A DNA stretch of 64,000 nucleotides from Heligmosomoides polygyrus polygyrus (lineage: Eukaryota; Nematoda; Chromadorea; Rhabditida; Heligmosomidae), in NCBI GenBank assembly GCA_947396885.1, contig OX377202.1:64328643-64392642 (forward strand), given 5' to 3'. Position 1 is the stretch's first letter; every line of letters starts with the position of its first letter. The notes below the pieces were generated by a model. That model had not been told where the DNA came from. It did no database searches and saw only the letters and a program-made list of their open reading frames with translations. Made by a program: the position numbers and the translations under genes. This document shows positions 55,406 to 64,000 of the stretch, in pieces.

Positions 55406-56201
55406 GTGCGCTACTGTCATGTTTCTGTTCCAAGGTTCGCAGGAAGATCTAGAGTTTCGACTTATACAAACTTGCTCAACCTGCTGCCTAAATATGAAAA
55501 TCTCCTATGTTTATCTTCGCGCAAATTCAAGAAAGTTCTGTTAGTTGAATTACTGTTGTAGTTGTTTGGGCATCTAAACCTTTTAGTGGACTTTTTTAGT
55601 GAATGTTTTCTATTTTCTTTTCTAGTAATACTGTTTTCTAATACGTACTACCTTAACTGATTTCCATATTTTGTTTTACTCATGTGCCATGCACCCCAGC
55701 CATAAATACATTTAAAAAACAGTTGAGCTCGAAGTCAGCAAGAAATGTTACTGTCCACCAAGAATGTGCGCTGTTCCTGTGAGTACTGTAACCTTTCCGC
55801 AAACATCTAATCGTTCTGTAAAACGCATTTGCAGAAAGTGAAGCAAAGGCCTGTTTTTCTGGCAATCATATGAACCCGATGATTCACTTCATTTTCTTTA
55901 AGCCTCCCAATCAAGGGGCTGGTAGTTAGGGTGTAAGCAACGAGTGTACGCCATGGTCCCACGAAGTGTGGATGCCATTTTCGATCAAACAGCGTCAGTG
56001 GTGTAATGCCATAGAGCATTCCACCCGATCAGCAATAGTTGCAGGTTTGACTCCCGCCTGGCGCTAGAGTTTCGATTGCAACAAAACTTCGCTGTGACAG
56101 CATAAGAGCTTACGGTCTTTCAAACTGCATCTTATTCCTTCGCTTCGAAACACCCGCTGCGAAAACTGAGAACTACACCGAAGAGATAAATTCGATTGCA
56201 G
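55406..56201. other. No gene recognised; tRNA-like relic near 55990-56070
   Basis: AGCGTCAG and CTGGCGCT could form an acceptor-like stem around 55993-56068, with CAGGTTTGACTCCCG as a weak B box. Anticodon and T stems do not pair well, so this is at most a tRNA relic or SINE head. An upstream S28 exon was expected but not found. Confidence 0.3.
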
Positions 56202-56464
56202 CGCTACCAGTACAATCCGAAGTTCTACAACGCCACAACTGGCATCGTATTTCTGATGATCGGGGGAGAAGGTAGTTGATGTTGACACACAATTTGATTC
56301 AAGCACTGCATGCAGTTCTGTATTTCAGGTTCCATCTCGCCTCCGGGCGACAAGTGGGTCCGAGACGAGAGCATCATGATGATGCAGTGGGCGAAGAAGC
56401 ATGGTGCAGCGGCATTCCAGCTCGAGCACCGTTTCTATGGACCCTTTGGATACGCACCACTGAA
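56202..56464 (+). CDS. Peptidase S28 (serine carboxypeptidase), N-terminal exons
   Basis: Exon 56202-56271 reads RYQYNPKFYNATTGIVFLMI then GGEG. Exon 56329-56464 reads GSISPPGDKWVRDESIMMMQ, WAKKHGAAAFQLEHRFYG and PFGYAPLK. They join in phase across a 57-base intron (GTAGTT...TTTCAG). QRY.YN, IGGEG and the WAKK.GA..F.LEHRFYG block are hallmarks of the N-terminal part of family S28. The donor after 56464 (GTGAGG) is good, but the next exon (catalytic GGSY serine) was not found before repeats begin at 56.7 kb, and no signal-peptide exon was seen upstream. It is on the opposite strand from the C-terminal S28 exons at 13-17 kb. Either a partial gene or a gene broken by repeats. Confidence 0.8.
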
Positions 56465-56718
56465 GTGAGGTGGCAGGAGAATTGTCCCTCGAAACTGCCT
56501 GTGGAACTCCAAAAACGACCACATTGTTGTCTGACAATGATAGGTGTCCCGGAGGTAGCTAGGATCCGCGGTGATAAGGCGTGACTAACTGGAATCCAAT
56601 GTCTGAGCCATTATTGGGGAACATCTTGGGCACAAGGCGGAGGGCCTTTGCTCTGATAGGCTTTCGCCCCTATCTTGCGTCTGGCTCAACAATGACGGTC
56701 GCTTTTAGCTGCCCTTCG

Positions 56719-56920
56719 GTACTTATGAAGCAAAGGGCCCGTGGTGCCGTGGGGTTGCCGGTAAACATGTTAACGCGGCAAACCCACGGCACCACGAGGC
56801 CGGTACTTATGAAGCACCCTTCCTTGAGTGCCGTGGGTTACCGCGTTGCCGTTGCCGTTGCCGCGTTAACATGTTTCCCGGCAGCCCCACGGCACCACGG
56901 GCCCTTTCCTTCATAAGTAC
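56719..56920. mobile_element. Palindromic MITE (GTACTTATGAAG family)
   Basis: Arms of about 62 bases: GGTACTTATGAAG..., AGGGCCCGTGGTGCCGTGGG, AACATGTTAACGCGGCAA, mirrored at 56856-56920. An inner partial copy of the same end (GGTACTTATGAAGCACCC) suggests a nested or rearranged copy. Confidence 0.75.
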
Positions 56921-57239
56921 CTGCCCTTCTAGCAAATCCGGCAGAAAATGCCTTGCAACGCTGCAATGACTTCTTTTCCAGCCTTCCATTTGGCCATTGC
57001 GCAGGCCCAATGCGGGTTTTCAGCAACCAGGTTATTTCGCAGGAATGCATGGAACACATCGAGAATTCGGCCACCGTATGCGTGACCGCCATCGCCTTGA
57101 GCTGCTGCCGCGTGGGACCACGAAATATTTGACCGCGCCCCAAATACCTTTCTGGTGGTCTGGCAGCCAACATGTGTCTCTGAAGTCATGCACACGATAC
57201 CCGGAAGCGCGTCCGCGCCCCGCGTGTCCCGTGCCGACT

Positions 57240-57840
57240 ACTCGAAGCTGTTAGCACAGTTATGGCCGTATCTTTCGATCACATCCCGAAAAAGCCGCAT
57301 TTTTCCAGCTTTTGCATTTTTTGGATATCACTCTCTTAAAACTCGATCATTTCAAAAACCGAGGATATGTTTGAGCTCAGGAGCTCGGGCTCTATCGTTT
57401 GGTGTACATTATTCATATGGAGCCATGAAAACCTTCGAAACTGAAAACCTGGGCATCATTGCGAAGGGCGGTCGCGGGCGAGTTGTCCCTCGCAAACCGT
57501 TGAAAATCGTTGCGTGCCCACAATCCCTCTAATTTGAGGTTTTTTGAGAAAAGTTTGGTACCGTTCGATTCGCCTCTTTGAGATCTACTCAAACATGTAG
57601 AGAACGCTACCAGACCACCGCGCTTTCGCAGTTGGTGGTCAAAAATGACTGGAGCAGACTTTTGCGATTGGAGAAGCTTATTTTCCATGACTTTCACGTT
57701 CTCGGAGTATCTCAAGCATGGCGTAAAGTGTTCTGTCATACCAGGAATCCTCCGGAAGTGTGCCGGTCACAACGCATATAACATCGAGCCTATCGATCGA
57801 GTGGATGCAACAGATTGTAGAGTGGACGTTTGAGGAGTTT
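57240..57840 (-). repeat. Dispersed repeat module (CTCCGAGAACATG family), inverted copy
   Basis: It matches the reverse of 62330-62700 and 24240-24800. Shared blocks are CTTTCACGTTCTCGGAGTAT, AAAGTGTTCTGTCATACCAG, GGTACCGTTCGATTCGCC and a GCGAGGGACAACTCGCC-like segment. Apparent proteins here are repeat shadows. Confidence 0.7.
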
Positions 57841-57892
57841 TATAATAAATTCTCATCCATCTAGTCAGGAATTACTCCAAGGATGTCCATGG

Positions 57893-58054
57893 GTCGGATT
57901 CATCAACGATTTACATAAATTTAGCAGAGAATTCACAGCGGAAAACTCAGAACCGCTTACCGCTCACCATATCGCTTGATAAGCCGCGCTATCAAGGGTT
58001 TCGGCTGCAATTTTCTCTGCTTACTTGCCGTAAGTCGTTGATGAATCCGGCCCA
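57893..58054. mobile_element. Palindromic MITE (GGCCGGATTCATCAAC family)
   Basis: GGGTCGGATTCATCAACGAT at the left faces GTCGTTGATGAATCCGGCCC at the right, with AGCAGAGAATTCACAGC mirrored by GCTGCAATTTTCTCTGC. The centre holds GATAGCGCG-type sequence shared with 48869. Confidence 0.8.
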
Positions 58055-58099
58055 GGTAGCCTTTGGAGCGCGCCGGGAGCAGTGCATAAGGATCGAACC

Positions 58100-60480
58100 C
58101 ATCAATCGACTGGATTCGCAATTTGCACGCGCGGGCGTGATCGGGGCGCAGTAACTCTGTCAAGTTCGAATCATTTCGGCTGCAGCTCGTTGGTCTTGTA
58201 GGCAGTAAAACGATCTAGTAGTACACTAAAGTAGAACGGTGTAACTCAGGAATAGGCAACGTTACAGGGGTGCGAAAATGCAGGTGAAGCTTATGTGACG
58301 CACTTTTGCCGGCTTCAGTCGATCCCTGCAGGAAGATGCGGTAAGCTAACGGCCTTGAAATGCGTATGCGAACAGAGAGCCTAAGGCGCTTTACGATGAC
58401 GTGCTCAGAACTCCTCAGCTAAACTGCTTCAGTCTCAGCTTCCAGTTTAAAGTGGCGGAAGATAGCGGTTAGAGTTTATTGCGCTCTTATTCGCTCATAT
58501 TTGAGCTTTCGACATTCCCAATGGTATCGTTCTGCTCAACATGAAAGCGCTACCGAATGGTTTCGATTTCGACCGATTTTGGAAACATCGATTTTTCGAC
58601 AAATTCGCATCGAGGACGAGTCCGCTTGAGGGCGCGGCAGGCGAAGGATGACGTCATTGAGAATCGATATCTTCGGATTGGGTCATGCTTGATACCGTTC
58701 GATAGAGGTTTTTATGCTCAATTAACGATGTTATTGAAATTAGGGAAAGCTGCAATCTGGGTGAGTAAGAGCGAGAATAACATCGACCGTTGTTGTGCTG
58801 AACTGCACGCGCGGACGTGTTCTAAGCGCGACAACTCTGTCACGTGGGAACCTTTCTGATTGCAGCTAGGCGGTAAAATGTTCTAGTAGTGCGGCTCGAT
58901 GGGAAATTGCCAGAAAATCGATTTTTCTGAAATTGGTCGAGATTGACATCATTCGCTAGAGCTTTCCGCGCCGAAACTAATGGTTCTATTGCGAGTTTCG
59001 AACACTCAAATATGGCGAATATGGTAAGCGACCAATAAACTTCAACCGCTAAATCTGCCGCCCAAAAATGGCAGCTGCGATGAAGGTAGTTTAATCAGAT
59101 AGCGAGTTGTGAGCACTTCATCCACCAAGCACCTAAAGTATTCTGCCCGCCTGCGCATTTGTAGGCCGTTAGCTCTCGGCGTTTTCCCGCAGGAGTCGGG
59201 TGAAATTGGGAAAAATCGTGCCATACAAGGCACCCCTGTATTTTCGCACTGCTGTAGCTTTGTCGAATCATAGGCTACACTGCTGTGTTTCAGCGCACTA
59301 CCAGGACATTTTACTTCTTACAAAACCCACAGGCTGCAACGGAAAAGATTCCCACATGACGGATTTATCGGGCTCAGAACACGTCCGCGAGTGCAATTTA
59401 TCACAATAACGTCGATGTTCTCCCCGCCCTTTTCTGCCCAGATTGCAGTTTTCTCTACTCTCACCAGCACCCTTCAATTCAACATGAAACGATCTATCGA
59501 ATGGTATCAAGGATGGCCCAATTAGAAGGTATCGATTTTCGATGCCGCGAGCGGCCTCGTCCTGGATGCAAAGCTGTCAAATATCGATGTTTCTAAAATC
59601 GGTCGAATCTGATACCATTCGATAGCGCTTTTCATGCTGAACGGAGCGGTGCCATTGCAAGTGTCGAAGACTCAAACCTGAGCGAGTAGGAGCGCAAGGA
59701 ACTCTAACCGCTAGCTTCGCCGCTCTAAAACGGCAACTGAGGCTAAGGCAGTCTAGGCAGCTGAGGAGCTGTGAGCACGTCATCGTAAAGTACCTTAAGC
59801 GCTCTGTTCGCGTATGCATTTTAAGACCGTTAGCTCGCCGTGTCTTGTCTTCTCCAAGTGGTCCACGAAATCGGAAAACATGCTTGACACAATCCTCACC
59901 TGCATTTTCGCTCCCCTATAATATTGCCTCCTCCTAAGCTAGCCCATTCTACTTTGGAGTACTAACAGACCGTTCAGCTACCTACAGAACTTGCAAACTG
60001 CAACCTCAAAGGAATATGCGAGCGGTCGCCCCCTCGATTGAAAGGTTCGATTCTGTATGCATTGTACACGGCACACACCAAAGTTTCGCTGGGACAAATT
60101 GGAGCTAATCCTGAGTGTGGTGACTGGAAATTTCTGAGAACATTCTCCAAACGGTTCGAAATAGTCTTGAAGATTTCGCATTTCCCAATAAGAGAAGATA
60201 GAAGCGCAGTGGTATGCGCTCGCCCATTCGATTGATAGTTTCGATTCTGCGTGCATTGTGCACGGCGCACTCTGGGCATTCCTGGCCTGACAGAGCACTG
60301 GCAACGTACGCCATGCTTGGGATATTCCGAAAGCACGTATGTCCTGGGAAATACGCTGCTCTGATCACAAAAGCTCGCTCCAATCAATTTTGGACCACCC
60401 ACATCGAAAATATGAGTGTTCCTGCAAAGTTGTAAAAACGTTTGTGTAGGTCTCGAAGAGACGAATCGAATTTGCCACCC
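58100..60480. repeat. Complex ~600-bp repeat family, block 2
   Basis: Units like those at 22.9-24.1 kb, the first (58100-58670) inverted and later ones (from about 58730 and 59530) direct. Shared blocks are AAAATGGCAGC, GAGCACGTCATCGTAAAG, GTAGGCCGTTAGCTC, CCGAAATC-GGAAAA and CGTCCGCG-GTGCAATTT. From 60270 the CTCCGA-type module follows. No gene is supported. Confidence 0.65.
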
Positions 60481-60659
60481 ATTTTTTCAAAAAAAAAAAC
60501 CTAGAACTGAAGGACTTATGAGCATAAGACGCCTTGCGACGCTATTTTTGCGTTTTCTCGCCCCTTTTGACCGCGCGGCGTGAGCGGTATTGTATCTGAA
60601 CCGGACTGAGAAGAAGAACACCTCAACATCGGGCTTAATATGACTATACGCCTGCCGAT

Positions 60660-60712
60660 GAAATCGTATAGTATATGTAGTATAGTATAGTACAGTACAG
60701 TACAGTACAGTA
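60660..60712. repeat. (TATAG)/(TACAG)n short tandem repeat
   Basis: TAGTATAGTATAG runs into four or five TACAG units, followed by a short stretch (CAGTATCGTTCAACATGCGT...GGGGAACCAG) that recalls the Helitron repeat edge. Confidence 0.8.
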
Positions 60713-60904
60713 ATCTCTCAGTATCGTTCAACATGCGTAAATTCAGAAGAGTGAGGGGAACCAGTACGGGGGACTAGTTAAGAAGGGACCTGCAAGGGAA
60801 CCCGTAGGTAGACCAGTCAAGCGGACCATAAAACGGTAGAGGGCGGCCACCAATATTAAGAAGGAAACTGTATTTTCTGTCACAAGGGAGGTCAATGGCC
60901 AATT

Positions 60905-61750
60905 TCGAAAATATCGGTTTTCGATGACGTCATCGTCCGCGCATGCATAGCCCCGTCCTCGATGGGATATTGTGAAAAAATCCATGTTTCCAAAATCGGT
61001 CGAATCTGATACCATTCTATGGCGCTTTTCATGGTGAACGGAGCGGTGCCATTGCAGGTGTCGAGGACTCAAACCTGAGCGAGTAGGAGCGCAAAAAACT
61101 CTAGCCGCTAGCTTTCGCCTCCCTAAACTGGCAGCTGATGCTAAGGCAGTTTAGGCAAGTGATGGGTTCTGAGCACGTCATCGTAAAGTACCTTAAGCGT
61201 TCTGCACGCCTGCGCATTTGTAGACCATTACGCCTATGTTATACTTCGGCGACGCTCTTGTGGGCGACGTCGGCGGCATAGTTACGCAGGCTACTACGCA
61301 GTGCGTAGCAGCCCGCGCAACACAGCGTCGGCGACGCATCGCTGAAGTATAACATAGGCCTTAGCGCGCCACGTCTTCCCGCAGTGATCCACCGAAATCG
61401 GAAAAAATGCGACACAACCCTCACTTGCGTACCCCTGTAGAATTGCCTCTTCCTGAGTTACACCGTTCTACGTTGGAGTTCTGCTAGACAGTTTTACTGC
61501 ATACAAGAATCACGAGTTGCAGCCGAAACGATTCGAGCTTGACAGAGTTATTGCGATCCGAACACGTCCGCGAGTGCAATTTGCGAGCGGTCACCCCTCT
61601 CGATTGATAGGGTCGATTCTGTATGAGGTGTTCCCGGCACACTCCTAAGTCGCGCCGGGACAGAGTAAGCAATTTCTGATTAAGGCGGCTGCTAGTTTCT
61701 GACAAAACTCCCCAAACGCCCACTCTACAAGCTGTCCCCCCCCCCCCCTT
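60905..61750. repeat. ~600-bp repeat family, block 3 with MITE insertion
   Basis: It begins TTTCGATGACGTCATCGTCC and follows the same order as the other units (GGTCGAATCTGATACCATTC, GAGCGAGTAGGAGCGCAA). It is interrupted by a MITE at 61231-61361. Confidence 0.65.
61231..61361. mobile_element. Palindromic MITE (CTATGTTATACTTC family)
   Basis: CGCCTATGTTATACTTCGGC and GCTGAAGTATAACATAGGCC are inverted ends of a ~130-bp GC-rich element. Sequence on either side (GACCATTA / TTAGCGCGCC) matches a continuous repeat unit elsewhere, where GTAGGCCGTTAGCTCGCC runs uninterrupted, showing where it inserted. Confidence 0.8.
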
Positions 61751-62214
61751 GTGCTGATCACAAATCTGACATCCGTTTCTGAAATTGCTGCCCATTACGG
61801 TAGGTTGCGGTAGCTACGGGTAACTAAAGCTGCCGAGGTCATAATCATCGATTTCGCCCAAACTTCGCCTAGGGGGGGAGGTTATTTGGGGTGCTGATCA
61901 CGAATCTGACGTCCCTTTTTCGTTTTACGCTAAGTACGGTAGGTTATGGAAGGTACGGGTGGCTAAGATAATGGTCACCGATCTTGAGTTTGGGCGAAAT
62001 CGGTGACCATTACCTTAGTCACCCGTACCTTCCGTAACCTACCGTACTCAGCATAAAACGAAAAACGGACGTCAGATTCGTTATCAGCACCCCAAATAAC
62101 CCCTCTCGGCGAAATTGGTGATTTTGACCTCGGCAGCCTTAGTTACCCGTACCTACCGCAATCTACCGTAATCGTCCGAAATTTCAAAAACGGATGTCAG
62201 ATTCGTGATCAGCA
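61751..62214. repeat. ~460-bp nested near-perfect palindrome
   Basis: Arms of about 230 bases meet at about 61991. From outside to inside the left arm has GTGCTGATCACAAATCTGAC, GGTTGCGGTAGCTACGGGTA, GCTGCCGAGGTCAT, GGTTATTTGGGGTGCTGATC, TACGGTAGGTTATGGAAGG and AATGGTCACCGAT, and the right arm has their complements. GTGCTGATCAC.AATCTGAC appears twice in each arm, so one foldback is nested in another. Related to 22524-22850. Confidence 0.85.
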
Positions 62215-62329
62215 CCCCAAATGACCCCCTGACGAAAAAAATTTCGACCTCCCCTCGTCCTCTGGACTCCTGAAAGTACAACAGTGCCAGAATTTCTCAT
62301 AAAACTCCTCAAACGCCCACTCTACAACC

Positions 62330-62710
62330 TGTTGGGCCCATTCGATTGATGGTTTCTATGCTATATGCATTGTGCACGGCGCACTCCCGGATGAGTTCTG
62401 GCATGACATAACACTTTATGTCATACTTTAGATACTCCGAGAACATGAAAGTCCTGGAAAACAAGCTTCTCCAATCGCAAAAAGCTTGCTTCAGTCATTT
62501 TTGGCCACCCACTGCGAAAATGCGGTGGTCTGGTAGCGTTCTGTACATGCTTGAGTAGATCTCAAAGAGGCGAATCGAAAGGTACCAAACTTTTCTCAAA
62601 AAACCTCAAATTAGAGGGATTGTGAGCACGCAACGATTTTCGACGGTTTGCGAGGGGCAACTCGCCCGCGACCACCCTTCGCAATGGAGCACGATTTTGA
62701 ACGTAAAATT
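62330..62710 (+). repeat. Dispersed repeat module (CTCCGAGAACATG family)
   Basis: Contains TTGATGGTTTCTATGC..., GTTCTGGCATGACATAACAC, ACTCCGAGAACATGAAAGTC, GAAAGGTACCAAAC and GAGGGGCAACTCGCCCGCG, inverted relative to 57240-57840. Confidence 0.7.
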
Positions 62711-62937
62711 AAAATTTAGAAAAGTTCAATTGAATTTGGAAATTTTTGACAATCTCTTTACGTTATCTGATATAGCCTGAGCTGTTGAATTCAAAAATGT
62801 GCTTGTCTTCTCAAATAATTAACCTTGAAGGGAGTCATTTCGAAAGGCCGAAAAAGCCGCGGCAATGCAGCCTTTTCGGCATTTTTAAGAAGGCTACGGC
62901 CATACTGTACTGTAAGAGCTAGTTGTGTCTTAGACGA

Positions 62938-63494
62938 CATGCACCAAATCTCTGCATGAAGTCATCCTGCTCCAAGACTCGTGTTATGCTCTTCTGTGGC
63001 ACACCTGCATTTGAGCTTCCTCTGAAAGTCGACTTCTCGAACATCTCTGCTGAGTGGGCATCCAGTGCACGTCATTGGACGTAAGATCAGTGTTTGACTT
63101 CAGGTCCCTGTCGTTGCCGGGGGACACATGGCCCCGCCGGTGACAATGCAAAATTTATCGCTCCTGAACTTGTGTCGGAGTTAAACTCTATGCGTGATCC
63201 ATCATCCATAAAGATGGTGTGACATTAAGCACTGAGAAGTCTGCGTGGAAAGACACTTTTTGTGAGGAGGATGAGCGCTCAGTTGTTGACCTCAGCGTTT
63301 CGTGTTCCAGCCCTCTTCAGATCTTGGAAAATTCGGCAGCATTTGAGAAGCTACTTCGCCAAATAGACGCACTCAGCAGAACCGACGAAGGCGTCTGCTG
63401 CATCGGACATTCCGAATGGACCCAGTTCCTCCAAGCCAACCTATTCCTCCAACTGAGGTCGCCGAATGGTGCAAGACACATTTTGGAAATCTAA
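62938..63494 (+). CDS. Candidate exons of an unrecognised gene
   Basis: Several plausible coding pieces lie together. 62959-63078 reads SCSKTRVMLFCGTPAFELPL then KVDFSNISAEWASSARHW before a GTAAGA donor. After CTTCAG at 63105, a frame gives DNAKFIAPELVSELNSMRDP. A further frame to 63494 gives FCEEDERSVVDLSVSCSS, AAFEKLLRQIDALSRTDEGV and HSEWTQFLQANLFLQL. The pieces need a frameshift near 63210 and the splice phase at 63078/63105 does not fit neatly, so it is a gene with misread boundaries, a pseudogene or a transposon protein. I do not recognise the family. Confidence 0.3.
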
Positions 63495-64000
63495 AACAAC
63501 TGAACCTCCTCAAATCAGTTGTAGGGTAGACACGAATTGAAATCAGAGATCGTATGCGCGAAATAACCTTGATGCAAATCTCGATGCGCATCCCACAAAT
63601 TGGTCGGTTAATGCCGCGTCTCCTATTTGCTCATGCTCCCTCGAATACAACGTCGTCCTGCAGAACACTCTTCCTAGGAAAACCAGTAGCAGTGCACTCA
63701 TATAACCATAAAGCCAGATTGCAGTTGTTCCGCTGGGCACCCGTAACTGGATGAAATCTTGGGTGAATGAGCTCCGTTCCTATGAAACGTCCAAGCCAAG
63801 CATGTACTCTGTCGATCAGGTCGACCAGATGAAAACGAGCAGAGTTCGACAAAACGTGTCTGTCCTTTTGAAAAAGTAGCTAGCGATCGTAACTGCACTC
63901 CACTACTCTCACTGTTTTTGTGCAAGGGACGCTTAAGCCCACCTATACGATCTCTTTCGCGTGTGCAATGATTGATGTGGGCTACCTTGAGGAAAGTGTT
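63495..64000. other. No gene recognised
   Basis: Short overlapping frames on both strands only. Confidence 0.4.

Noticed and set aside
1..64000. CRISPR arrays, rRNA, operon-like gene clusters or phage
   Set aside because: None seen. The tandem arrays have no unique spacers of constant length, and the genes have spliceosomal introns.

Overview
This window is repeat-rich nuclear DNA from a nematode, most likely a clade V (strongylid or hookworm-like) species. The evidence is short spliceosomal introns ending in TTTCAG, RTE, CR1, Penelope-like, mariner, Tc1, hAT and Helitron copies in various states of decay, tRNA-derived SINE-like heads and many foldback MITEs. No bacterial operon, CRISPR array or rRNA was seen. 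A 200-base run of N at 22139-22338 marks an assembly gap. The species call is an inference; no database was searched.

Layout. 1-8.5 kb: the 3' half of a TEX2-like (SMP/TULIP lipid-transfer) gene on the + strand, with six exons whose phases all agree. Its introns hold a dead mariner, an RTE tail and a short Helitron. 8.5-13.2 kb: no gene seen; a long-TIR element carries a hAT-type MITE with 8-bp target duplications. 13.3-17.5 kb: C-terminal exons of a peptidase S28 (serine carboxypeptidase) gene on the - strand, with a long-TIR DDE-transposon remnant in an intron. 18.5-24.8 kb: MITEs, 42-bp tandem repeats, the gap and a complex ~600-bp repeat family. 25-32.3 kb: a CR1-type LINE (+) split by a nested RTE LINE (-). 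33.5-35.4 kb: a LINE scrap and a broken AMP-binding (acyl-CoA ligase) gene on the - strand. 36.8-40.4 kb: a complete three-exon gene for a 90-residue coiled-coil protein (-), and hAT transposase exons (+), arranged divergently around a 2.1-kb inverted repeat. 41-48.3 kb: several foldback elements, a mariner-type MITE and a degenerate Penelope-like element with GIY-YIG remnants. 49.1-53.1 kb: a Helitron containing an intact, strikingly A+T-rich 694-codon reverse transcriptase frame and a hammerhead-ribozyme-like sequence. 53.8-55.4 kb: a Tc1-like transposon with double-site inverted repeats and a broken transposase. 56.2-56.5 kb: N-terminal exons of an S28 peptidase on the + strand. 57.2-62.7 kb: the ~600-bp repeat family again, with nested palindromes. 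62.9-63.5 kb: unrecognised candidate exons.

The host genes (TEX2-like, S28, AMP ligase, the 90-aa protein) show no functional link to one another. The main story is nested transposition. The most unusual item is the reverse-transcriptase insertion in the second Helitron: the first Helitron copy serves as an internal empty site, and the insertion carries all conserved hammerhead ribozyme pieces in a non-canonical linear order.
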